A stretch of 7,085 nucleotides of DNA, taken from the NCBI GenBank assembly GCA_016204525.1, contig JACQKO010000071.1:1-7085 (forward strand). The letters run 5' to 3'. This document shows, one piece after another, positions 1 through 5,554 of this stretch. This DNA comes from Candidatus Levyibacteriota bacterium (GTDB lineage: Bacteria; Patescibacteriota; Microgenomatia; Levybacterales; GWA1-39-11). A program made the position numbers and the translations under genes. The notes under the pieces were generated by a model. That model was not told where the DNA came from. It was given only the letters and a program-made list of their open reading frames with translations, and made no database searches. Position 1 is the stretch's first letter, and each line of letters starts with the position of its first letter.

Positions 1-2
1 AA

Positions 3-98
3 TAGAAAGTGGAAAATATAAAATAGTTTAGAATAATAAAAACCAATTTCTAATATCTAATTTCCATTACCATTTTCTAATTTCATACAACCAATTTC
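3..98. repeat. AT-rich intergenic region with four ordered C[C/T]AATTTC repeats
   Basis: The 8-mer C[C/T]AATTTC occurs four times in the same orientation at 43-50, 57-64, 77-84 and 91-98. The start-to-start spacings are 14, 20 and 14, and the variants run CC, CT, CT, CC, so the block is symmetrical in order. TAGAAAGTGG at 3-12 is also complementary, with one G-T wobble, to CCATTTTCTA at 70-79. No open frame is evident. It may be a degenerate intergenic repeat or the 3' structure of a gene to the left. In DNA this AT-rich some of the similarity may be chance. Confidence 0.45.
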
Positions 99-135
99 TT
101 ATTAACAGGATTTTGGTATTCGAACAAAGGATTTA

Positions 136-144
136 TGTTAAAAT
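136..144 (+). promoter_or_regulatory. Extended -10 promoter of murB
   Basis: TG at 136-137, one base, then TAAAAT at 139-144 forms an extended -10 element. No good -35 hexamer lies at the usual distance; TTGGTA at 113-118 is 20 bases away. Transcription would begin near 151, about four bases before the ATG at 155, giving an almost leaderless mRNA. The assignment comes from sigma70-type consensus matching only. Confidence 0.45.
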
Positions 145-154
145 CAGAACCGTT

Positions 155-1114
155 ATGAAGGTTTATGCTGATTTTGAAATTCGCGATGAACTCTGGTATA
201 AAATTGGCGGCAAAGTTAGATATTTAATTGACGTTGCGGGCAAAGAAGATATCAAGAAGGCATTCGAACTACTTAAAAAAGAGAAGATCAAAAAATTCTT
301 TTTTTTAGGGCTTGGCTCTAATTTGATCTTTACTGACGAATACTTTGACGGAGCGGTAATTCGCTTTATCCCAAGTTCGAGCCCAATTCGACTCGTGAAA
401 CTGCATATTGTTGAAGCAGATGCCGGCGCGGTTTTAGATGATGTAATTAATTTTGCGTTCGATCATAATCTTGTTGGGCTTGAATGGGCAGGAGGATTGC
501 CTGGGCAAGTAGGAGCCGCCATTCGCGGTAATGTCGGCGCTTTTGGAGGAGAGATAAAAGACTCAGTCAAAAAACTTGAGGTTTTTGAGGTTGTAAATAA
601 TACACCAAGATTTAAGATTTTAAGGCGATTCGAACTACAGTTTTCTTACAGAAATTCGATAGTAAAGAAAAAGAAGCTTGGAGTGCTAAGCGCTCAGTTT
701 AGATTAACTCCGGAAGACCAAGCGACCGTGAATCGCGCAAGGCAGACTTATCTTAACAATATTGAATATAGAAAAATTCGTCATCCGTTAGAATATCCTA
801 ATTGCGGTAGTGTATTTAAGAATTTAGCAATTCCTGAGCATATTGAAAGAGTCCTTGAGGTATTTCCGGATCTAGAGGAGAAAATAAAACGAGATTGGCA
901 TGGGAAAGTAGCAATGGGCTACTTGATAAAGCGCTTGGATCTATCAGAATACCGAGTCGGAGACGCAATGATCTCGCCAAAACACTGTAACTTTATTGTA
1001 AATTTGGGGAACGCAAAAGCGTCTGATGTGACAGCAATAATAAAAGTAGTTCAGGAAAAATTCCTTGAGGTGTTTGATTTCGTTCCAGAAGTTGAAGTCG
1101 AAATAGTAAATTAA
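155..1114 (+). CDS. murB: UDP-N-acetylenolpyruvoylglucosamine reductase (MurB)
   Basis: MurB is the cytoplasmic FAD enzyme that uses NADPH to reduce UDP-GlcNAc-enolpyruvate to UDP-MurNAc, the second committed step of peptidoglycan synthesis. The FAD-binding half shows GLGSNL at about residues 52-57 and GLEWAGGLPGQVG at 108-120. SYRNS lies at 164-168. The C-terminal substrate domain has CGSVFKN at 217-223, whose Ser219 matches the catalytic proton-donor serine, and an acidic tail PEVEVE at 311-316 where the family's catalytic glutamate sits; the usual EVR there reads EVE. At 319 residues it is near the length of the shorter MurB type. I chose the ATG at 155 because a TTG at 113 in the same frame lies upstream of the extended -10 box and adds 14 unconserved residues. 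No Shine-Dalgarno is visible. The stop codon directly abuts that of the convergent neighbour. Confidence 0.95.
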   Translation: MKVYADFEIRDELWYKIGGKVRYLIDVAGKEDIKKAFELLKKEKIKKFFFLGLGSNLIFTDEYFDGAVIRFIPSSSPIRLVKLHIVEADAGAVLDDVINFAFDHNLVGLEWAGGLPGQVGAAIRGNVGAFGGEIKDSVKKLEVFEVVNNTPRFKILRRFELQFSYRNSIVKKKKLGVLSAQFRLTPEDQATVNRARQTYLNNIEYRKIRHPLEYPNCGSVFKNLAIPEHIERVLEVFPDLEEKIKRDWHGKVAMGYLIKRLDLSEYRVGDAMISPKHCNFIVNLGNAKASDVTAIIKVVQEKFLEVFDFVPEVEVEIVN

Positions 1115-1729
1115 TTACTCTTTACCTATTGTGACGGTTGCGTCTGCGTTTTGATCGGAGGAAAGATCAGCAGACGCAGTTCCAATCGAGTAGTTTTTAG
1201 AAAGGTCTGATTTTAGCAAATTTAGAAAATCATCTTTTGAGCTCTTTATCTGAATAGTTGTTTTTTCAAAATTAAAATTTTCGGCATTTCCGATTTGAAT
1301 GACATTATAACCAAGACCTTCTAGGTAGTCACTTGCTTTTTTGCTTGCTCCTGCTGCGCCGCTTCCGTTTAAGACTTGTATTGATAATTTACTGCGATCC
1401 AGGCCTGTTGTTTTATCGATTGGATTAACAGTGGGCTTAGGTGTGGGAGTGTTCGTGGGTTTTTTGGTTGGAGTCAGTGTTTCTTCTGGCGTTGGAGTAG
1501 GCTCCTCAGTTGGAACCGTCTCAGTTGTTGGTATTGGAGTAGGTGTAGGTTCGGGTTTGCTCGCACCTCCAAAAAATCTAGTTACCCCAAAAATTAGAAG
1601 TCCTAATACAACAATTAATACAATAATAACAAGATACCTTTTAACATTGTTGTTCGATCTTGGGCGATTAATGCGACTCTCAAATTCTTTTGGGGCTTGG
1701 AAAACCTCGTCCTTTTGCTCCTCTTCCAT
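1115..1729 (-). CDS. Membrane-anchored LytR_C-domain envelope protein
   Basis: The 204-residue product has a charged cytoplasmic N-terminus (1-31), one hydrophobic segment (about 32-50), a Pro/Thr-rich extracytoplasmic linker (about 58-104) and a C-terminal domain (about 115-203). That domain opens with LSIQVLNGSGAAGASKKA, the hallmark of the LytR_C family, in which IxVLNGSG is followed by a helix and a G-Y/F-x-V strand. LytR_C domains occur at the C-terminus of LytR-CpsA-Psr proteins and as free-standing anchored proteins; their exact role is unsettled. No LCP catalytic domain is present, so wall-polymer ligase activity is not expected. A cell-envelope role is inferred from topology and the neighbouring murB. 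I start at the ATG at 1729: a longer in-frame ATG at 1774 lies upstream of the promoter and adds 15 poorly supported residues. The 3' end contains a long hairpin (1139-1178). Confidence 0.82.
   Translation of the reverse strand: MEEEQKDEVFQAPKEFESRINRPRSNNNVKRYLVIIVLIVVLGLLIFGVTRFFGGASKPEPTPTPIPTTETVPTEEPTPTPEETLTPTKKPTNTPTPKPTVNPIDKTTGLDRSKLSIQVLNGSGAAGASKKASDYLEGLGYNVIQIGNAENFNFEKTTIQIKSSKDDFLNLLKSDLSKNYSIGTASADLSSDQNADATVTIGKE
1139..1178. repeat. Perfect 9-bp inverted repeat between convergent gene ends
   Basis: TGCGTCTGC at 1139-1147 and GCAGACGCA at 1170-1178 are exact reverse complements. A further TGATC/GATCA pair (1152-1156 and 1165-1169) sits inside, leaving an eight-base purine loop and a four-base bulge on one side. 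The hairpin lies within the last codons of the LytR_C gene and begins 25 bases beyond the murB stop, so both transcripts would carry it. No T-run follows on either strand, so it is not a standard intrinsic terminator. It could define or protect a 3' end. Confidence 0.6.
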
Positions 1730-1736
1730 TGCCAAT

Positions 1737-1764
1737 ATAATACCACTGTTTTTTATTTTTGCAA
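1737..1764 (-). promoter_or_regulatory. Promoter of the LytR_C gene, leaderless geometry
   Basis: Read on the minus strand, TTGCAA (1764-1759), a 16-base spacer and TATTAT (1742-1737) form a good promoter. The TG-G just before the -10 also makes it an extended -10. Only seven bases (1736-1730) separate the -10 from the ATG at 1729, so the predicted transcription start falls on or next to the A of the start codon. This supports the shorter start and suggests a leaderless mRNA. Confidence 0.6.
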
Positions 1765-1782
1765 GTAGTAACAATCTATTCG

Positions 1783-1907
1783 GTATGGTTTATAGGTTTG
1801 GTTGGAGCTGCCAGTATCGGTATGGTTTAGGTTTTAGGGCGATTAATTACCTACAACCACACCCCCTTACCATACGAGCTGCCACACCTAAACCCTACAC
1901 CCTTTCC
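1783..1907. repeat. Imperfect long inverted repeat, GT-rich arm then AC-rich arm
   Basis: The stretch between the LytR_C promoter and the VOC stop codon is GT-rich from about 1783 to 1840 and AC-rich from about 1850 to 1907, with an AT-rich turn near 1841-1849. The arms are imperfectly complementary: GGTTTAGG at 1824-1831 matches CCTAAACC at 1887-1894, and other arm segments pair with gaps. Direct repeats are also present: CGGTATGGTTTA at 1781-1792 and 1818-1829, and GAGCTGCCA at 1805-1813 and 1876-1884. Candidates are a decayed palindromic element or a structured 3' region of the VOC transcript. There is no T-run typical of an intrinsic terminator. Confidence 0.5.
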
Positions 1908-2294
1908 CTAGTTGCTGGCTCGGACTTGGACAAACTGGAAGAAGTTTCCGTCCGGATCAACAAATGTTGCAATTAATCCATAACCTTCAATATGATAAAT
2001 ATCTTGTTGAATTTTAACCTTTGCCTTTTTTAGTCGCGCAACTTCCTTTTCAATATCGTTTACCTCAAAATTTAAGATTACTCTTTCAGGGTTTTTATTC
2101 TTTCCTTTTACTTCCGAATGATCCATGATGTATAATCCAGAACTTCCTTTCACTGTAAATTCGAATCCTTTTTCGTTATTTTCTCCCATTTCAAATTCGT
2201 TTGTAAGCTTTAAGCCAACAGTCTTCTCATAAAAATCAGCAAGTTTTTGAGCATTTTGGCTTCCAACTAATACACCTTCTATTCCTCTGATCAT
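1908..2294 (-). CDS. VOC-fold (glyoxalase/bleomycin-resistance-like) protein
   Basis: This 128-residue single-domain protein has the vicinal-oxygen-chelate pattern. A beta-alpha opening (MIRGIEGVLVGSQNAQKLADFYEKTVGLKL) is followed by a second module with VILNFEVND at 72-80, an EKEVARLKKA helix and the DPDGNFFQF signature at 113-121. In metal-dependent members the opening strand, the VxxHxxF-type strand and the end of DPDGxxxE carry His/Glu ligands. Here these positions appear to be Glu6, a non-His residue and Gln120, so the usual metal site looks incomplete and the substrate cannot be predicted. It may be a small-molecule-binding or resistance-type VOC protein. It has the only strong Shine-Dalgarno in the window and reads on the same strand as the LytR_C gene, which has its own promoter. 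Confidence 0.85.
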   Translation of the reverse strand: MIRGIEGVLVGSQNAQKLADFYEKTVGLKLTNEFEMGENNEKGFEFTVKGSSGLYIMDHSEVKGKNKNPERVILNFEVNDIEKEVARLKKAKVKIQQDIYHIEGYGLIATFVDPDGNFFQFVQVRASN

Positions 2295-2300
2295 TTATTA

Positions 2301-2313
2301 CTCACCCCCTCCT
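2301..2313 (-). promoter_or_regulatory. Strong ribosome binding site of the VOC gene
   Basis: The minus strand reads AGGAGGGGGTGAG at 2313-2301, six bases before the ATG. It contains AGGAGG and a closer GGTGA, both complementary to parts of the usual 16S rRNA 3' end. It stands out because the other gene starts in this window lack a comparable site. Confidence 0.75.
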
Positions 2314-2314
2314 A

Positions 2315-2343
2315 TTGTGAATCATAGCCTAAGTATGTAGAAT
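2315..2343 (+). promoter_or_regulatory. Promoter of the thioredoxin-dipZ operon
   Basis: TTGTGA at 2315-2320, a 17-base spacer and TAGAAT at 2338-2343 match the sigma70 consensus with ideal spacing. The predicted start near 2350 leaves about eight bases before the GTG at 2358, too short for a Shine-Dalgarno, and none is seen. Confidence 0.55.
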
Positions 2344-2370
2344 AATACTATTGAATCGTGAATAAAGCAA
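2342..2370 (-). promoter_or_regulatory. Candidate VOC gene promoter, overlapping the divergent promoter
   Basis: On the minus strand TTGCTT (2370-2365), a 17-base spacer and TATTAT (2347-2342) give a plausible promoter. It would yield a leader of about 40 bases that contains the strong Shine-Dalgarno. Its -10 overlaps the -10 of the rightward promoter. The -35 is weak, and TATGAT at 2326-2321 is an alternative -10. Confidence 0.35.
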
Positions 2371-2870
2371 TAACTATTTTAATAATAGTTTTAATTGTTG
2401 GAGGCATAGGGGTCCTTTTGGTTTTATATTCGAATCGAAATTCTGTCCCTCAAGAAAAGCAAGCTACCTCCTCTAAAACTGAAAGAAAAGTTGAGGGTTA
2501 TCAAGGGAATGTTTTGGCAGGAAATACGGCCTATTATATAGAATATAATCGCGCTGATTATGAGAAGGCAGTTTCAGATGGTAGAGTTATCTTTTTAGAC
2601 TTTTATGCAAACTGGTGTCCTCTTTGTAGAACTCAAGCGCCAGAAATTAATGCAGTTTTTGATAATCTCGAGAGCGATAAAATCGTAGGTTTTAGGGTAA
2701 ACTACAATGATTCTGAAACAGATCAAGATGAGAAAGAATTTGCAAAAGCATTAGCCATCACTTATCAGGATACAAAAATAATACTTAAGGATGGCCGTGC
2801 AATCTTTCGAACAAGCGAGTTTGTAACAGAAGAACAATTATTGGCAGAAATAAATAAAGCACTAGAATGA
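2358..2870 (+). CDS. Membrane-anchored thioredoxin-like protein with CPLC motif
   Basis: The 170-residue product begins with an uncleaved signal-anchor (about residues 4-24) and a polar linker, then a thioredoxin-fold domain from about 55 to 170. VIFLDFYANWCPLCRTQAP contains the redox pair Cys87-Pro-Leu-Cys90 in the usual strand-then-helix position. The domain should face the extracytoplasmic side. The cis-proline that normally precedes the fourth strand appears replaced: the sequence there is ITYQDTKIIL, with Asp138 before Thr139. That is unusual for an oxidoreductase and may change substrate release. The gene starts at GTG 2358 just after its promoter and ends in an ATGA overlap with the DipZ-type gene, implying coupled translation. 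It probably exchanges electrons with that CcdA-type partner, as small thioredoxin-like proteins beside CcdA do. Partner and direction of electron flow are inferred. Confidence 0.85.
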   Translation: MNKAITILIIVLIVGGIGVLLVLYSNRNSVPQEKQATSSKTERKVEGYQGNVLAGNTAYYIEYNRADYEKAVSDGRVIFLDFYANWCPLCRTQAPEINAVFDNLESDKIVGFRVNYNDSETDQDEKEFAKALAITYQDTKIILKDGRAIFRTSEFVTEEQLLAEINKALE

Positions 2871-4648
2871 CCATCCTTCTACTTTTTGCATTTTTGTCTG
2901 GGTTGGTGACAATTGCCGCTCCTTGCATTTGGCCCCTTTTGCCGATTATTCTTTCATCCTCAATTTTAGGCAACGATCATAGGAGGCCACTTGGAATAAC
3001 AATTGGAATTCTTGTCAGTTTTGGAATTCTAACTCTTACAATCTCTTATTTAATAAGCATATTTCGCTTTGATCCGAACATCTTAAGATATGTTGCAGTT
3101 GCGATCCTTTTATTTTTGGGAGCAACAATGGTTGTCCCGCCATTGACCAGAATAGTCGAAGGTTGGGTTTCGGGGTTTTCAGGGAGATTCGGGGGGTTGG
3201 GGTTGTTAGGGAAAAGTTCGACCGGAGGATTTTTGGCAGGATTTGTGACGGGACTTGCTCTCGGTGTAGTTTGGGCACCATGCGCCGGTCCAATTTTAGC
3301 AGCAATTGCGACACTTGCCGCGACACGAACCGTGAACCTCGAAATAGTTTTAGTGACAATCGTTTATCTTGCTGGTGTTGGAATTCCATTGTTTATTTTT
3401 GCGTATGCGGGGCAGAGAGTTATTAATCGCAGTCGGGCGCTCAATAAATATACCGGAACCATTCAGAAGATATTCGGAATCATTATGATCGCGACCGCTT
3501 TTTTAATTGCAACAAATTACGATAAAGCTCTCCAGGCCAAGCTCTTAGATGCATTTCCCGCCTATTCGGATTTTTTAGTTAAGCTCGAAAGTAACGAGGG
3601 CGTCCGAAAACAACTCGATATTCTTCGAGGTAAAAAGCAGGAGAAAGACGATATGGTTGGGAAACCTTTTAATCCAATGCCTGGCAAAAAACAGAACGAC
3701 TTATTAAATGCTAATTTTCCTGCACCAGAAATAACCGGGATAACAAACTGGCTAAATACGAACGGAAAAGCGTTAAGTCTTGCAGAACTTCGTGGCAAAG
3801 TTGTTTTGATGGATTTTTGGACTTACACTTGCATAAATTGTATTCGTACGCTTCCCCACGTTACTTCTTGGTATGAGAAATATAAAGATACAGGACTCCA
3901 TGTTAGTGGGGTTCATACGCCGGAGTTTGAATTTGAGAAGAAAACAGAAAATGTTAAAGCGGCAATTAAACAGTATGGTATAAATTATCCGGTTCCCCAA
4001 GATAATGATTATGCAACCTGGAATGCGTTTAATAATCGCTATTGGCCGGCAAAATATCTAATCGATAAGGATGGAATTGTTCGATATGTACACTTTGGAG
4101 AAGGAAAATACGAAGAAACAGAAAAAGCTATTAGGTTGTTGCTTGAAGAAACTGGAACAAAAATAAAGGAAGATATGTCAGGTCTTCCTGACGAGACCCC
4201 TCGTGTTCGAAATTCTCCAGAAACGTATTTGGGGAGCTTTCGCATGGCATATTATTTCCCAAACGACCGAATTGACAATGGGGAGTATAAAAGTTTAAAA
4301 GCAAGTTCAGGTATTTCTACGAATTCATTTACGATTGGCGGAGACTGGACGATTATGGATGAATATTCGATTAGCGGCTCGAATGCGGTGCTGGAATATA
4401 AGTTCCTCGCGAACAAGGTTTTCTTAGTGATGCGACCCAAAAATGGCTCCGAAGGAAAAATTCGCGTGCTTCTTGATGGAAAAGTGGTTAATAGTTCCAA
4501 TTCAGGCAAAGATGTTGTAAACGGTTTTATTCCGATAACTTCTGATCGACTTTATGAGCTTATCGATTTAAGGGGGAATCGCGGAGAGCATTTATTAAGA
4601 CTTGAATTTTCTCCCGGAATAGAAGTCTTTGCCTTTACGTTTGGATAA
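2867..4648 (+). CDS. dipZ: DipZ-type CcdA-thioredoxin fusion, thiol-disulfide transmembrane reductase
   Basis: This 593-residue protein has the three parts of the DipZ family. Residues 1-216 are a CcdA/DsbD-like membrane domain with about six helices and the paired cysteines Cys20 (APCIWP) and Cys139 (WAPCAGP). Such domains carry electrons from cytoplasmic thioredoxin across the membrane. Residues about 283-430 form a TlpA-like thioredoxin domain with WTYTCINCIRTLP, redox pair Cys322-Cys325, and the expected cis-proline at Pro394 in RYWPAKYLID. Residues about 450-593 form a beta-rich C-terminal domain, as in mycobacterial DipZ, often likened to a carbohydrate-binding fold. It is somewhat shorter than the roughly 700-residue mycobacterial protein. 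The ATG overlaps the upstream stop codon. The last 11 codons recur as a synonymous copy after the next gene (5555-5587). No terminator follows: a promoter begins four bases after the stop. Confidence 0.92.
   Translation: MTILLLFAFLSGLVTIAAPCIWPLLPIILSSSILGNDHRRPLGITIGILVSFGILTLTISYLISIFRFDPNILRYVAVAILLFLGATMVVPPLTRIVEGWVSGFSGRFGGLGLLGKSSTGGFLAGFVTGLALGVVWAPCAGPILAAIATLAATRTVNLEIVLVTIVYLAGVGIPLFIFAYAGQRVINRSRALNKYTGTIQKIFGIIMIATAFLIATNYDKALQAKLLDAFPAYSDFLVKLESNEGVRKQLDILRGKKQEKDDMVGKPFNPMPGKKQNDLLNANFPAPEITGITNWLNTNGKALSLAELRGKVVLMDFWTYTCINCIRTLPHVTSWYEKYKDTGLHVSGVHTPEFEFEKKTENVKAAIKQYGINYPVPQDNDYATWNAFNNRYWPAKYLIDKDGIVRYVHFGEGKYEETEKAIRLLLEETGTKIKEDMSGLPDETPRVRNSPETYLGSFRMAYYFPNDRIDNGEYKSLKASSGISTNSFTIGGDWTIMDEYSISGSNAVLEYKFLANKVFLVMRPKNGSEGKIRVLLDGKVVNSSNSGKDVVNGFIPITSDRLYELIDLRGNRGEHLLRLEFSPGIEVFAFTFG
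4616..4648 (+). repeat. Left copy of the dipZ 3'-end direct repeat
   Basis: These are the last ten sense codons (GIEVFAFTFG) and the stop of dipZ. They match 5555-5587 at 28 of 33 positions with no gaps, and the five mismatches are all third-position synonymous changes. Confidence 0.85.
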
Positions 4649-4652
4649 TCCG

Positions 4653-4681
4653 TTGACATACCTATCAAGCCGCCGTAAAAT
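4653..4681 (+). promoter_or_regulatory. Consensus promoter of dinD
   Basis: TTGACA at 4653-4658 is a perfect -35. A 17-base spacer leads to TAAAAT at 4676-4681. Transcription would start near 4688, about 15 bases before the ATG at 4703. No LexA-like CTGT-N8-ACAG box is visible, so SOS control as in E. coli is not supported by this sequence. Confidence 0.75.
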
Positions 4682-4702
4682 GGATTGAGTTTTCACATAA
4701 AT

Positions 4703-5530
4703 ATGGGTGATGATATAACAATTAAAACTCCAAACAAGCGTTTTGAAGAAATCAAAAGAATTGATGAGAACAGGATTGAGTATTGGGAAGCGCGTGAATT
4801 AATGCCGCTTCTCGAGTATGATAAGTGGGAAAACTTCGAAAAGGTTGTAGTTAAAGCAATTGAAGCCTGCGTGAATAGTGGCCAAGATGTTATAGGCCAT
4901 TTTCCTGAAGTCAAGAAAATGGTTAAGTTAGGATCGGGGAGCGAACGACAAGTAAAAGACTACAAGCTTTCTCGTTATGCCTGTTACCTTATAGCACAAA
5001 ATGGTGATTCAACAAAAAGAGCAATTGCTTTGGCTCAGACATATTTTGCAATTCAAACTCGCAGACAAGAAATTTCCCAAGAATTAGAAGAGGGGGAGAA
5101 AAGATTGTTTGTAAGGGATGAAGTGAAGGTTCATAACAAAAAACTTTTTGCAACGGCTCGTGCCGCGGGAGTGAATAATTTTGGTCGTTTTAATAATGCC
5201 GGATACGAAGGATTATATGGGATGAGAAAAAGTCAGATTCAAAAGAAAAAGAAAATAGGAAAGGATGATGTTTTGGATCGCGCGGGCGCAACAGAGCTTG
5301 CTGCAAATTTATTTCGTATTACTCAAACAGATGAGAAAATTAGAAACGAAAAGATAAAGGGCGATTATCGAGCAAGTAACACTCATTTTGAAGTTGGAAG
5401 AAGAGTTCGCCAAACAATTCGAGAAATACGCGGTACAATGCCCGAGAGTTTGAGACCTGAACCGCATATTAAAGAACTTCAAAGAAAACAAAAATCACTG
5501 AAAGCAAGTTCGATCAAAAACATTAAGTAG
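4703..5530 (+). CDS. dinD: DinD-like DNA-damage-inducible protein
   Basis: The 275-residue product matches, from memory of the family, the full length (about 274) and order of E. coli DinD. A BRO-N-like N-terminal part (about 27-125) has EYWEARELMPLLEYDKWENF, then LSRYACYLIAQNGD at 89-102 and AQTYFAIQTRRQE at 111-123. The C-terminal part has NNAGYEGLYG (164-173), ATELAANLFRITQT (196-209), HFEVGRRVRQTI (228-239) and GTMPESL. E. coli DinD is SOS-induced and has been reported to inhibit RecA activities; the role here is inferred. I start at ATG 4703 because an in-frame TTG at 4685 falls at the predicted transcription start. The gene is intact. It is followed in the same frame, after its TAG, by the displaced dipZ tail, which suggests it entered this locus by insertion or recombination. 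No terminator is evident. Confidence 0.9.
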   Translation: MGDDITIKTPNKRFEEIKRIDENRIEYWEARELMPLLEYDKWENFEKVVVKAIEACVNSGQDVIGHFPEVKKMVKLGSGSERQVKDYKLSRYACYLIAQNGDSTKRAIALAQTYFAIQTRRQEISQELEEGEKRLFVRDEVKVHNKKLFATARAAGVNNFGRFNNAGYEGLYGMRKSQIQKKKKIGKDDVLDRAGATELAANLFRITQTDEKIRNEKIKGDYRASNTHFEVGRRVRQTIREIRGTMPESLRPEPHIKELQRKQKSLKASSIKNIK

Positions 5531-5554
5531 ACGAATAGCGAATACCTTATTAAT

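Noticed and set aside
113..154. Longer murB N-terminus from TTG at 113
   Set aside because: An extended -10 promoter lies inside it, and the extra 14 residues have no family match. The AGGA at 107-110 is too close to the TTG to act as a normal ribosome binding site.
135..158. Seven-codon leader ORF from ATG 135 ending in an ATGA overlap with the murB start
   Set aside because: It overlaps the predicted -10 box and would not be transcribed if that promoter is used. It has no ribosome binding site.
1418..1558. Low-complexity tandem-like DNA
   Set aside because: It is explained by the Pro/Thr linker codons of the LytR_C protein rather than by a separate repeat element.
1341..1976. Long plus-strand open frame of 211 codons, Val/Gly/Ser-rich
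   Set aside because: It is antisense to the Pro/Thr-rich linker of the LytR_C protein, whose biased codons keep this frame open. It also runs through the inverted repeat into the VOC gene, and it resembles no known protein.
1125..2320. Shared 10-mer CCTATTGTGA at 1125-1134 and 2311-2320
   Set aside because: Several matches of this length are expected by chance in 7 kb, and the contexts differ: coding end of one gene, upstream leader of another.
4649..4702. SOS (LexA) operator in front of dinD
   Set aside because: No CTGT-N8-ACAG or GAAC-N4-GTTC pattern is visible; the region is accounted for by the promoter.
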